Assembly: GCA_025517485.1 (NCBI GenBank)
Contig: JAOPKB010000014.1
Span: forward strand, 1 to 64,000
Reading direction: 5' to 3'
From: Natronoglomus mannanivorans
GTDB lineage: Archaea > Halobacteriota > Halobacteria > Halobacteriales > Natrialbaceae
DNA: 64,000 bases
Of this stretch, positions 1 to 8,431 are shown in pieces (the first letter of the stretch is position 1; each line of letters starts with the position of its first letter). Position numbers and translations under genes: made by a program. Below the pieces are notes generated by a model, which worked only from the letters and a program-made list of their open reading frames with translations, was not told the DNA's origin and did no database searches.

Positions 1-690
1 AAGGAGTGACCGACGGCCCCAAGGCCCGAGGGAGCGAGTAGGGCGGGGTAGTTTACTGACCCAACGGGAGACACGAGCCGATTCGGTCACGTCTCACGAT
101 ACCTGACGGTGCGCTTCCTGTGTACTTCCGGGTGGATGTCGATCGAGCGCGACCGTCGATTGCTCACAACTGCAGAACGACGAGTTTCAAAAAGTACGTG
201 CGCAGACCACTACCAAATCTGACGATAGAGTATCAAGGCGGGGAATTTGAGTACATTTAACAACCATTTTTGCAGAAGACGTCGTATTGTCCCCAATAGT
301 TAGCTTTATTACTGTAACACCCAACAATACAATCGTCGGCGCGACGCCCGACGTCGTGACGATGTACTGTCAACCGACTACCCTGTGAGTGCCGGTGGAT
401 CACTCATGCTCAATCAGCGTCTGCGGCCATTCGTGGCTGTGTGGCCGCTCGCCTACCGTCCCGCGGTCGTCGTCTCCACACGGACGACGGCCGCGGTTCG
501 TTTTCGGACTCGAGTCGTCCTGTGAACCGACTCCCGAGACTCGAGTGTGTGAGGAGAGTTGTCCCGAGCTCGCTCGATGCGGTGGTGGCCACCGTGGTTG
601 TGTCGGCAACTATCACCGCTTTTCGGTGAGGACGTAATCGAAACAGGCGCTCTTTTATGTGCCGTGACTGTGTCGAACCCATCAAGAACG
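1..690. other. Non-coding stretch at window start
   Basis: I find no convincing gene here. The open frames present have cysteine- and arginine-rich compositions unlike haloarchaeal proteins. A lower-GC patch lies at about 240-345 and includes a TATA-like TTTATTA near 304, so an unannotated RNA or the regulatory region of a gene left of the window is possible. I looked for tRNA, RNase P RNA and SRP RNA signatures and saw none. Confidence 0.5.
653..660 (+). promoter_or_regulatory. TATA-like box for the DUF7344 gene
   Basis: TTTTATGT is centred about 34 bp before the ATG at 691. This predicts a transcription start close to 682 and a very short leader. Assignment rests on spacing and AT content only. 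Confidence 0.35.
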
Positions 691-1335
691 ATGAATCTCG
701 CAGACGCTGTCTTGGATCAGATCAGTGACGGTGATAACGGGGACGAGGAGTCACGAACGGCCGCGACAGGCACAGACAGCCCGGACGAAGAGGCGGGGAC
801 GGACGCAGTGTCCGCGGCCGAACTGTCGACCGACGACGTCTTTCACGTGTTACAGACGAAACGCCGCCGTGACGTACTGCGGTACTTACAGGACGTTTCC
901 GATCCGGTTCGGATGCGCGACCTCGCAGAACAGGTCGCCGCCTGGGAACAGGAAACGAGTATCGAGGCGCTCTCCTCGGACGAGCGCCAGCGTGTCTACA
1001 TCTCTCTCTATCAGTCTCATCTTCCGAAACTCGACGAAGAGGGGATCGTCGAGTACGACAAGGATCGTGGCATCGTCGAGCGGACGCCGCTGGCGGCAGC
1101 GTTCGACCCCTACATCGACGAGGCGATCGGCGGCGAAACCGAGGAGGTATCTGACCCATGGCCGGAACGGTACGCCGCCGCCGTCCTCGCCGGTGTCGTC
1201 GCGCTGGGGGCCGCCGGACTCGACATCGCCGGATTGTCGGCGATCGTCGCGGGAGCGATCACCCTCGTGGCCGTCACGGCAGTTACCGTCGCCCACACAC
1301 TCTCTCGCCGGGAACGCTTCGCAACCTCAGAGTGA
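691..1335 (+). CDS. DUF7344 winged-helix domain protein with C-terminal membrane segment
   Basis: The protein has 214 residues. After an acidic N-terminal stretch of about 45 residues, residues 50-140 match the haloarchaeal DUF7344 pattern: DDVFHVLQTKRRRDVLRYL, then an AAWE region, an SSDERQRVY region and LPKLDEEGIVEYD. This reads as a winged helix in which the last segment is the wing. Two hydrophobic stretches near 163-205 suggest membrane anchoring. The frame is open further upstream, but I chose ATG 691 because the preceding residues look non-coding and a TATA-like box fits this start. It is convergent with phoU and is probably a membrane-tethered transcription factor; its target is unknown. 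Confidence 0.8.
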   Translation: MNLADAVLDQISDGDNGDEESRTAATGTDSPDEEAGTDAVSAAELSTDDVFHVLQTKRRRDVLRYLQDVSDPVRMRDLAEQVAAWEQETSIEALSSDERQRVYISLYQSHLPKLDEEGIVEYDKDRGIVERTPLAAAFDPYIDEAIGGETEEVSDPWPERYAAAVLAGVVALGAAGLDIAGLSAIVAGAITLVAVTAVTVAHTLSRRERFATSE

Positions 1336-1384
1336 CAGCCCGTCCCCTCGAACCAGAAGTGGAAAACAGTGTCTCGAGAGAACC

Positions 1385-2056
1385 TCAGTAGATCAGTTCG
1401 TCGTCGTTTTCGACCATATACAGCGTCCGGGCAGCGATGTTGACTGCGTGATCACCCACGCGTTCGAGATCCCGGATCGTCAATAAGAGCCGTGAGACGT
1501 CCTGTAACAGGACTTCGACCTCGTCAGGGGACTCGAGTTCGCGTTCGATGAGGTCACGGACGACGATTTCGCTCGCGCGCTCGGCGAAGTGATCGAGATC
1601 GTCGTCGCGAACGGCGAGTTCGTGACACGTGTCGACGTCTTCTGTATCGTAGGCGATCATCGCGTCCTCGATCATCGCCAGCGTGAGCGTCCCCATCTCC
1701 TGGACGTCGACGTCCGGGAAGAGATCCCGTTCGGCGTCGATGGTGTACTCCCCGAGGTTAGTCGCGAGATCTCCGATCCGTTCTAAGTCGGTGATGATCT
1801 TGAACGACGCCGCGATGAACCGCAGATCGCTCGCGACCGGTTGCTGGAGCGCGAGCAAGTCGATACAGTCCTGCTCGAGGTCGAGGTACATTCGGTTGAT
1901 CTCGCCGTCACCTTCGATGACTTCCTGTGCGAGCTCGACGTCTTTCTGCTCGAGTGCGTCGAGTCCCATGCGAAGTCGCTCCATGACGACCTCGCTCATG
2001 TACAGGACGTCCTCACGGAGTTCCGTGAGTTGTTCCTGATACGATTGTCTGGCCAT
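1385..2056 (-). CDS. phoU: Phosphate signalling complex protein PhoU
   Basis: The 223-residue protein matches normal PhoU length and consists of two helical-bundle repeats, roughly 8-115 and 120-215. Each carries an acidic metal-binding motif of the PhoU type (ERIGDLATN near 93-101 and ERVGDHAVN near 198-206). In bacteria PhoU links the Pst transporter to the PhoR sensor. Archaea lack that sensor, so here it more likely modulates Pst itself. The gene lies 113 bp downstream of pstB on the same strand and is the last gene of the pst cluster. Confidence 0.95.
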   Translation of the reverse strand: MARQSYQEQLTELREDVLYMSEVVMERLRMGLDALEQKDVELAQEVIEGDGEINRMYLDLEQDCIDLLALQQPVASDLRFIAASFKIITDLERIGDLATNLGEYTIDAERDLFPDVDVQEMGTLTLAMIEDAMIAYDTEDVDTCHELAVRDDDLDHFAERASEIVVRDLIERELESPDEVEVLLQDVSRLLLTIRDLERVGDHAVNIAARTLYMVENDDELIY

Positions 2057-2169
2057 GAATGGGTAGACTCCGTCCGGGGTTGATGTACCTTGTGCTCACG
2101 GAGGTCTCCGAACGCGAGTGAACGCGGATCGACCGAACCCGAGCGGGACCAGACCGGAACGGTCGCCGA

Positions 2170-3039
2170 TCAGCCGAACTTGCCAGTGATGTAGTCCTCG
2201 ACGCGGTCGTGCTCGGGATTCTCGAATATCTCGTTCGTGTCACCGAACTCGACGAGTTCGCCACCGGTGAGGAAGACGGCGGTCTTGTCAGAGATACGGG
2301 CCGCTTGCTGCATGTTGTGGGTGACGATGACCACGGTGTACTCCTGGGCGAGTTCCTCGACCAGGTCCTCGATCTGGGAGGTCGCAACCGGGTCGAGTGC
2401 GCTCGCGGGCTCGTCCATGAGGATGACCTCTGGGTCGGTCGCGATCGCACGGGCGATACAGAGGCGCTGTTGTTGGCCGCCGGAGAGTTCGAGACCCGAC
2501 TCGTCTAACCGATCTTCGACCTCGTCCAGAATGGCCGCACGCTCGAGGGCGGTGTGAACCTTCTCCTCGAGATTCCCATCGGCTTTCCCCTGCACCTTGA
2601 GGCCGTAGGCGACGTTGTCGAAGATACTCTTGGGGAACGGATTGGGTTTCTGGAAGACCATGCCGATCTTCCGTCGGAGGGCGACGGGATCGACGTCGTC
2701 GTCGTAGACGTTCTTCCCGTGGAAGTAGAGTTCGCCCTCGACGCGGGCGACGTCGATCAGGTCGTTCATGCGGTTGATCGAGCGCAGGAACGTCGACTTT
2801 CCACAGCCAGAGGGGCCGATGAGCGCCGTTACCTGCCGTTCGGGGATCTCCATGTCGATTCCCTGAAGCGCCTGGTCGTCACCGTAGAAGACGTCGAGAT
2901 CACGCGATTCGATGACGGTCTCGGCCGGATGGGTCGATTGGTCAGTCGAAGGGCGGTCGGTCGCCGATTCGTCGTCCGCCCGTGCGTTGCCAGTCTGGGG
3001 TTTCGGTACCGTTCCCGGACCGCCGCCATCTGGGGTCAT
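2170..3039 (-). CDS. pstB: Phosphate ABC transporter ATP-binding protein PstB
   Basis: The 289-residue ATPase energises phosphate import through PstC/PstA. Walker A GPSGCGKS is at about 75-82, the ABC signature LSGGQQQR and Walker B VILMDEP follow, and the switch histidine is in VIVTHNMQQA. The first 40 or so residues are a polar acidic extension not needed for the fold, so the true start could be slightly internal. It is separated from pstA by 508 bp, unusual in a pst operon, and that gap contains its own promoter-like element. Confidence 0.96.
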   Translation of the reverse strand: MTPDGGGPGTVPKPQTGNARADDESATDRPSTDQSTHPAETVIESRDLDVFYGDDQALQGIDMEIPERQVTALIGPSGCGKSTFLRSINRMNDLIDVARVEGELYFHGKNVYDDDVDPVALRRKIGMVFQKPNPFPKSIFDNVAYGLKVQGKADGNLEEKVHTALERAAILDEVEDRLDESGLELSGGQQQRLCIARAIATDPEVILMDEPASALDPVATSQIEDLVEELAQEYTVVIVTHNMQQAARISDKTAVFLTGGELVEFGDTNEIFENPEHDRVEDYITGKFG

Positions 3040-3547
3040 GGAGTTAGTTCAGCATTGCGCTTGAGGCAGTTACCTGTTCCGGATTGCACGTTCCGGGAAC
3101 TGGTCTCGGAGGCGAGCGTTCCATCGGAAACGGGAGCGCCTCGAGTAATTCGGCTGGCACGCGTTTCGTGAGTGGTATTGGTTTGGAGCTGTCGGTGTAT
3201 CATGTCACACATCTCTCTTGTCGCGGACGGGATCGGGGCAGCGGTGAAAACCCGGCGCCAACGGGCACCGTCGGTTCGCCGTCGCCAGGTCGTCATGACG
3301 TGAGGCTCGAGCGTTCGAGGGCTCGCGTCTCTCGAGTGAAAATCGGCGGGTCGCGGATCCGTCCGTCATCAAGTGTCTCGACTCGCCGATCGAATAAATA
3401 GGGAACTATGTGGTCTATATATCACTCCGTAGATCGGTGTCGACGGCACCCTCGCCACTGTCGACAGCGCTCGGGTCGGGATACTCGACGGAGTCGACGA
3501 AGTCGAGACCGATCCGTTCTCGAACCGGCCGATAGAAACCGCATTCG
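3040..3547. other. Long pstA-pstB intergenic region with internal promoter
   Basis: This 508-bp gap holds a phosphate-box-like element and TATA box on the minus strand (3393-3421). Transcription from it should begin near 3370. An ATG at 3369 opens a 54-codon frame ending at 3205, and a second 86-codon frame (3296 to 3036) ends by overlapping the pstB start as ATGA. Neither resembles a known family. An alternative is a long untranslated leader; a near-palindrome lies at about 3090-3100. Confidence 0.55.
3393..3421 (-). promoter_or_regulatory. Candidate P-box plus TATA box upstream of pstB-phoU
   Basis: Read on the minus strand, TATATAGACCACATAGT (3421-3405) is followed by 4 bases and then TATTTATT (3400-3393). 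The 17-mer differs at only two positions from the one upstream of pstS, and the spacing to the TATA-like box is identical. It probably provides phosphate-responsive transcription of pstB-phoU separately from pstSCA. Confidence 0.65.
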
Positions 3548-4516
3548 CTATCCGCGTCGTTCGAATTTGTTCCGGATCACGATCGCCGTCGCGTTCATCA
3601 ACAATAGGATCGTGAGCAAGACGACGATTCCGGCGGCAGCGACGTGCTGGAAGTCACCCTGTGGCTGGGCGGCCCAGTCGAAGATTTGCATCGGCATCGC
3701 GCTGAAGGCGTCGGTCGGCTGGGTGAGCCGAGGCGGGGCGAACATCGACGTCGCCGCACCGATCATCAGGATCGGTGCCGTCTCCCCGATCGCCCGTGAC
3801 AGCGAGAGGATGATACCGGTCATGATTCCGGGAATCGCTTCCGGAAGGACGACGTTGCGAATGGTCTGCCACTTCGTCGCTCCGGCCCCATACGACGCCC
3901 GTCGCATCGAATCCGGTACCGCGCGAAGCGCTTCCTGAGAGGAGACGATGACGATCGGGAGGATCAACAGCGTCAGCGTCAGCGCACCCGCTAGAAGACT
4001 GCTCCCTGTCTGGAGCGCCCGAACGAACATCGCCAAACCGAGCAACCCGTAGACGATCGACGGCACGCCAGCGAGGTTCGCGATGTTCGCCTCGATGAAC
4101 TGCGTGAGCCGCGACTCGGAGGCGTACTCCTCGAGGTAGATCGCCGAACCGACGCCCAGAAAGAGCGTAAAGACGGCGGTGAGGACGATCAGATAGATCG
4201 ACCCGATCAGTGCGGGATAGATCCCGCCGGGGCCGGTATCGAGAGAGCCGTAGTTCGCGGGATTGTAGTTCTCGGCGAATCGGGACGGTGGATACGTCAG
4301 GAACTCCCAGGTGACCCAGCCCCACGCCTCGACGGTGACGTCGATGAGGAGGGCGATCAGCGCGACGATTCCGACCATCGTCGCCGCGAAACACGCCCCG
4401 AGAAAGACCTTGCCGAGGAGTCGCTTTCGTCGAAGCGCCTCGCCGCCGAAGCCGGTCGTGTTCGTGTCCCCGGAGCCAGTACTCGTTCCCGTCTCCGACC
4501 CAGTCTTCGCGCTCAT
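3548..4516 (-). CDS. pstA: Phosphate ABC transporter permease PstA
   Basis: The 322-residue inner permease subunit has about six transmembrane helices. The cytoplasmic EAA-type loop that docks PstB lies around 210-230 (SYGAGATKWQTIRNVVLPEAIPG). The N-terminal 30 residues are a polar Ser/Thr/Gly tail before the first helix. ATG 4516 overlaps the pstC stop by four bases (ATGA), which fixes this start over upstream options. It pairs with PstC as a heterodimer. Confidence 0.95.
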   Translation of the reverse strand: MSAKTGSETGTSTGSGDTNTTGFGGEALRRKRLLGKVFLGACFAATMVGIVALIALLIDVTVEAWGWVTWEFLTYPPSRFAENYNPANYGSLDTGPGGIYPALIGSIYLIVLTAVFTLFLGVGSAIYLEEYASESRLTQFIEANIANLAGVPSIVYGLLGLAMFVRALQTGSSLLAGALTLTLLILPIVIVSSQEALRAVPDSMRRASYGAGATKWQTIRNVVLPEAIPGIMTGIILSLSRAIGETAPILMIGAATSMFAPPRLTQPTDAFSAMPMQIFDWAAQPQGDFQHVAAAGIVVLLTILLLMNATAIVIRNKFERRG

Positions 4517-5433
4517 TGGTACTCCTCCCGGTAGCGCGACCGAATCCACATACTGAACAGGTTCATCGAGAGCGTCATCACGAACAGCGTGAGGCCGACG
4601 GCGAACAGGCTCTGGTAGCCGACCGCGCCGACGGCGACGTCACCGGTCCCGACCTGAACCATGTAGGCGGTCATCGTCTGAATCGGCTCGAGCGGGTTCC
4701 CCGTAATCTGGGGCAACATCCCGGCTGCGAGCGTGACGGCCATCGTCTCGCCGATCGCTCGCGAAATCGCGAGGATGTAGGCGGCGAGGATGCCCGACAG
4801 TGACGCGGGAAGGACGACCTGCGTCGACACCTCGAACTTGGTCGCACCCAGTCCGTAGCCCGCGTTCCGGAGCGAGTCAGGAACCGAACTCATCGCGTCC
4901 TCCGAGAGCGAGGAGACCATCGGGATGATCATGATCCCGACGACGATCGCCCCCGCAGCCGCGTTGAACGTCCCCGTCTGGGGAAAGACGACTTGAATGA
5001 GCGGCGTGATAAACGAGAGCGCGAAGAACCCGTAGACGATCGTCGGGATCCCCGCGAGGATCTCGAGAACTGGTTTCACGATCCGTCGAACGCGTGGACT
5101 CGCGTACTCCGAGAGGTAGATTGCCGTCAACGTGCCGACCGGGAGGGCGACGACTGCGGAGCCGACGGTGATCAACAACGTCCCCCAGACCAGTGGGAGG
5201 ACACCGAAGGTCGGATCACTCGCCAGCGGCGACCAGTCGGTCCCGGTGAGGTACTCGACGAGCGAAACCTGGGCGAAGAAGTCGATCGCGCCGTTGATCA
5301 GTACGACGATGATGGCTGCGGTCGTCACCACGGAAACGAGCGCACAACCCAGGAATACGTAGCGTGCGAACCGATCGGTCAGCCCACCGACGTCGTTGTT
5401 CTCGCGTGTCAGATCGAATTGTTCGGAACTCAT
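4513..5433 (-). CDS. pstC: Phosphate ABC transporter permease PstC
   Basis: The 306-residue protein is the second permease subunit. It has a first helix near 25-50, a large periplasmic loop containing the conserved GTDWSP segment, and the ATPase-docking loop GYGLGATKFEVSTQVVLPA. ATG 5433 lies one base after the pstS stop; the frame is open further upstream, but that extension overlaps pstS and is arginine-rich non-coding translation. It is tightly coupled to pstS and pstA. Confidence 0.95.
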   Translation of the reverse strand: MSSEQFDLTRENNDVGGLTDRFARYVFLGCALVSVVTTAAIIVVLINGAIDFFAQVSLVEYLTGTDWSPLASDPTFGVLPLVWGTLLITVGSAVVALPVGTLTAIYLSEYASPRVRRIVKPVLEILAGIPTIVYGFFALSFITPLIQVVFPQTGTFNAAAGAIVVGIMIIPMVSSLSEDAMSSVPDSLRNAGYGLGATKFEVSTQVVLPASLSGILAAYILAISRAIGETMAVTLAAGMLPQITGNPLEPIQTMTAYMVQVGTGDVAVGAVGYQSLFAVGLTLFVMTLSMNLFSMWIRSRYREEYQ

Positions 5434-5434
5434 G

Positions 5435-6412
5435 TCACGTATACTCCTCGGTGTACTCGGCCAGTTTCTCCCGCTGGGCCTCGATCGTCTCGTCCGGAAC
5501 CGCGTAAAAGCCGACCCGCCTGGCGGTCTCCTGGGTGTGATCGAGATAGAACTCGAGGAACTGCCGGTAGGTCTCGTTCTCGAGTTCGTCCAGACGGACG
5601 TAGATGTACATCGGCCGTGAGAGCGGCCGGTACTCACCGCTCTCGATCGTCTCCGTCGTCGGCTCCACACACACCTCGCCGTTGTCGACGGCGATCAACT
5701 CGAGGTCGTCTTCGTTCTCGTAGTAGTAGCCGGCGCCACCGAAACCGACGGCGTGCTGGTTTCCGCGGACGCCACGGACGATCACGTTGGTGTCCGGTGT
5801 GCCGCTGTAGTCAGAGCGGATGTTCCCCGTCTCGCCGGTGATCGCCTCGGTGAAGTAATCGAAGGTTCCCGACGCCGAATCGCGGCCGTAGAAGGAGATC
5901 TCCTCGTCGGGCCACTCCTCGCGGAGATCGCTCCAGGTGTCGACGTCCGAGTCGTACTCCCAGAGGGCCCTGAGTTCCTCGACGGTGAGACAGTCACACC
6001 AATCGTTGTCTGGATTCTTGTAGATTGCCAGCCCGTCGAGGACGACTTCGAGTTGGAGGTAGTCGATTCCGTTGTCTGCACACTGGTCCTCTTCGGAGGG
6101 TTTGATCTCGCGGCTGGCGTCCTGAATCTCCGTTTCGCCGTTACAGAACTTCTGAAAGCCCGCACCGGTCCCGGAACCCCGAACCGGAATTCGAACGCGG
6201 TTGTTCTGCCACTGGAACCGTTCGGCGACGGCGGCGCTGTTCGGTAACAGCGTATTCGACCCGTCGATACGAATCTCGCCGCGGAGCCCGTTTCGATCCT
6301 CTCCGCGAACGAGACAGCCCGAGAGCCCGGTCAGACTCGCTCCCGCGGCACCGATCAGGACGCGTCGACGCGACAGTGCGTCGGCACGACCGGATGTCGG
6401 CTCGTTTTCCAT
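5435..6412 (-). CDS. pstS: Phosphate-binding lipoprotein PstS
   Basis: The 325-residue protein captures phosphate outside the membrane for PstCA. It has a Tat signal (SRRRVLIG at 14-21) followed by a hydrophobic stretch and the lipobox LSGC with Cys33, so it should be exported folded and lipid-anchored, the usual haloarchaeal arrangement. PstS-type motifs include DGSNT near 50, RGSGTGAGF and GRDSASGTFDYF. First gene of pstSCA; its start sits only a few bases downstream of the predicted transcription start. Confidence 0.95.
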   Translation of the reverse strand: MENEPTSGRADALSRRRVLIGAAGASLTGLSGCLVRGEDRNGLRGEIRIDGSNTLLPNSAAVAERFQWQNNRVRIPVRGSGTGAGFQKFCNGETEIQDASREIKPSEEDQCADNGIDYLQLEVVLDGLAIYKNPDNDWCDCLTVEELRALWEYDSDVDTWSDLREEWPDEEISFYGRDSASGTFDYFTEAITGETGNIRSDYSGTPDTNVIVRGVRGNQHAVGFGGAGYYYENEDDLELIAVDNGEVCVEPTTETIESGEYRPLSRPMYIYVRLDELENETYRQFLEFYLDHTQETARRVGFYAVPDETIEAQREKLAEYTEEYT

Positions 6413-6435
6413 CGAGTACTCAATAGCACATCGTA

Positions 6436-6464
6436 TCTAAATACGCTACTATGTTTTCTATATA
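6436..6464 (-). promoter_or_regulatory. Candidate P-box plus TATA box of pstSCA
   Basis: On the minus strand TATATAGAAAACATAGT (6464-6448), 4 bases, then TATTTAGA (6443-6436). The TATA centre is about 27 bp from the pstS ATG, giving a nearly leaderless mRNA. The box directly upstream occupies the BRE position, where an activator could recruit TFB. It matches the element at 3393-3421 in 15 of 17 positions. Confidence 0.7.
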
Positions 6465-6590
6465 GTACTATGTGGGACAACCATTGTCGTGGGGAGAAAT
6501 ACGATCGAATTCTCCATCTCAGGAACAGAAATCAACAGGCGTTGATTGGGTATGGGCACGATGGAGCCTATCTCTATATATTTGGATGGA

Positions 6591-6598
6591 TTTATATT
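6591..6598 (+). promoter_or_regulatory. TATA box of the AbrB-PhoU regulator
   Basis: TTTATATT is centred 27 bp before ATG 6622, predicting a leaderless transcript. A partial P-box half (TCTATATA, 6573-6580) lies just upstream, so this gene may share phosphate control. Confidence 0.5.
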
Positions 6599-6621
6599 CA
6601 TCCTCTCCGAACCCGTGGCAC

Positions 6622-7617
6622 ATGGAGACGCGCAAGGTCCAGGTGACCGGCGGCTCGACGTACACCGTTTCACTGCCCAAATCCTGGGCAACGGACAACG
6701 AGGTCAGTGCTGGCACCACGGTCGAATTCTATCCGGAGGACGACGCGCTCTTGCTCACGCCACAGAGCGAAACCCACCGACAGAGAGGCACTCTCGACGT
6801 CACCGATCTCGAGGGGGAACGGCTCACGCGCGCGGTCATGACGATGTACGTCAGTGGCTTCGACATCATCTCGCTGGAGGCCGGTCGGATCTCCACCGAC
6901 CAACGACGAGCGATCCGGAGTGCAACGCAGGGCCTCGTCGGCGTCGAAGTCTTAGAGGAGACGACCGACAGCGTCGTCATTCAGGATCTGCTGGACTCCT
7001 CGGAGCTATCGATCGTCAACGCCGTCACTCGAATGCGCTTGATCGCGAGTTCGATGCTCGAGGACGCCGTTCGGGCACTGGTCGAGAACGACGACGACAT
7101 CGCACTCGACGTCATCGAGCGCGACGACGACGTCGACCGCCTCTGGCTGGTCGTCTCCCGGATCTTCCGTGCGACCCTCCGCTCGCCACGCGCGGCGGAG
7201 GAACTCGGCGTTCCTCGTGAGGACTGTTTCGACTACCACTCGAGTGCGCGCCAGCTAGAACGGGTGGCCGACCACGCCGTCAAGATCAGCAAACTCGCAC
7301 TCAAACTCGATGAGGTCCCGGAAGACGTCGCCGACGCGCTGGTGGAGCTCCACGACGACGCCTTCGACGTCCTCGAGAAATCGATGGACGCCCTGTTCGC
7401 CGACGACAGCGCGGACGCTAACGAACTCGGTCACGCCGCCCGCGAGGAAATCCTCGAGATCGACGAGCACACGCGGACGATCGACGAGATGTTGCGCGAT
7501 CTCGATCCGGTGCAGGCTCAGTCGCTGGGCCTGATCGTCGACTCGCTCTCCCGGAGCGCCGACTACGGCGGGAACATCGCCGAGACCGCGCTTCAGAAGG
7601 CGGCGCCGCGGCCGTAG
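6622..7617 (+). CDS. PhoU-family regulator with N-terminal AbrB/SpoVT-type domain
   Basis: The 331-residue protein starts with a swapped-hairpin AbrB-like DNA-binding domain (residues 1-47, with the GGSTYTVSLPKSWA motif). Two PhoU-type helical repeats follow at about 115-215 and 220-325, including an ERVADHAVK metal-binding motif. It is divergent from pstS across a shared 209-bp promoter region. That placement and the DNA-binding domain suggest it directly regulates the pst genes; this is inferred, not shown. ATG 6622 was chosen because it begins the AbrB domain and fits the TATA box; the open frame to 6472 crosses the promoter. Confidence 0.9.
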   Translation: METRKVQVTGGSTYTVSLPKSWATDNEVSAGTTVEFYPEDDALLLTPQSETHRQRGTLDVTDLEGERLTRAVMTMYVSGFDIISLEAGRISTDQRRAIRSATQGLVGVEVLEETTDSVVIQDLLDSSELSIVNAVTRMRLIASSMLEDAVRALVENDDDIALDVIERDDDVDRLWLVVSRIFRATLRSPRAAEELGVPREDCFDYHSSARQLERVADHAVKISKLALKLDEVPEDVADALVELHDDAFDVLEKSMDALFADDSADANELGHAAREEILEIDEHTRTIDEMLRDLDPVQAQSLGLIVDSLSRSADYGGNIAETALQKAAPRP

Positions 7618-7811
7618 TCGGTGTTACTCGCCGAAGTTCTTGGGAGTGGTCGTGGCGATACCCCGTTGCTTTGTACAGAGTGCACATGTACCACCACAGG
7701 CAAAAACCTCTCCGAAACTCATCAGGATCTCAGTACAACATTCAGAGGGGCAAAGGGAGGATGCAGCACTTGGACAGATGCCAGTAGAAATCGAACCCTG
7801 ACTGAGCACAG

Positions 7812-7819
7812 TATTTATT
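7812..7819 (+). promoter_or_regulatory. TATA box of the methyltransferase gene
   Basis: TATTTATT is centred about 28 bp upstream of ATG 7844, consistent with a leaderless transcript. Confidence 0.5.
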
Positions 7820-7843
7820 TACACGTTCTTCAAGTGTGCCAAT

Positions 7844-8431
7844 ATGGAGGAAGTCGTTCAGACCCGTAACGCGTACGAATCTGAAGCGGAGGCATACGTA
7901 GAAAAGTACTGTTCTATCTCTGCAGTTGATATCTACGGGGATACATTCCTTGAGGTGTTGGCGGATGGGCAGTCTGATGAACCAAGCCGCTTGCTTGATC
8001 TTGGCTGTGGCCCGGGGTCGGACATTGAAACGTTCAACGCTGCTGGGTACGAGGTAGTTGGACTGGATATCACACAGTCGTTTCTTCGGAAAGCGACTGG
8101 GAACGCCCTGGTAGCTGACTTTGTCTGTGGGGATATGAGAAATCTTCCATTCTCTGGTGAATCATTCGAAGGTATCTGGGCCTCCGCATCTCTCCATCAC
8201 ATCCCACGATCCGATATCAAAGCAACCCTCCGTGACTGCCAGCGTATCCTCCGATCAGGTGGATCCCTATGTGCTAGTGTCAAGCACGACGTTCAACCGG
8301 AAGACGACACTGAGAGACACTTTGAGTATTACACTGTTGAGGAGTTTCAATCGGTCCTCAACAATACAGGATTCGATGTGAGAACAGCCGAAACAAGAGG
8401 TGGGTGGACCGTTGTGATTGCTACCTGCTGA
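7844..8431 (+). CDS. Class I SAM-dependent methyltransferase, probably acquired
   Basis: The 195-residue protein has the Rossmann methyltransferase core: motif I LDLGCGPGS at 51-59, the acidic end of strand 2 in VVGLD (71-75), a CGDM segment at 95-98 and the post-core segment ILRSGG at 135-140. Substrate cannot be read from sequence; a methyltransferase-11-like small-molecule or nucleoside enzyme is most likely. Codon use is clearly less GC-biased than its neighbours (many A/T third positions), and both flanks are AT-richer, indicating horizontal transfer. It stands alone between the pst regulator and rps8e. Confidence 0.8.
   Translation: MEEVVQTRNAYESEAEAYVEKYCSISAVDIYGDTFLEVLADGQSDEPSRLLDLGCGPGSDIETFNAAGYEVVGLDITQSFLRKATGNALVADFVCGDMRNLPFSGESFEGIWASASLHHIPRSDIKATLRDCQRILRSGGSLCASVKHDVQPEDDTERHFEYYTVEEFQSVLNNTGFDVRTAETRGGWTVVIATC

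Noticed and set aside
1..330. RNase P RNA or SRP RNA candidate
   Set aside because: None of the conserved core motifs were seen on either strand.
389..637. 82-codon open frame in the left flank
   Set aside because: Cysteine- and arginine-rich composition, overlapping frames on both strands and no family resemblance point to chance.
3036..3296. 86-codon frame ending on the pstB start
   Set aside because: ATGA overlap is attractive, but composition (Thr, Asn and Arg rich, few acids) is unlike haloarchaeal proteins; kept only as a note within the pstB leader.
7624..7809. 61-codon cysteine-containing minus frame before the methyltransferase
   Set aside because: Cysteines are spread without CxxC pairs, and start and stop do not fit a promoter; I could not link it to any family.
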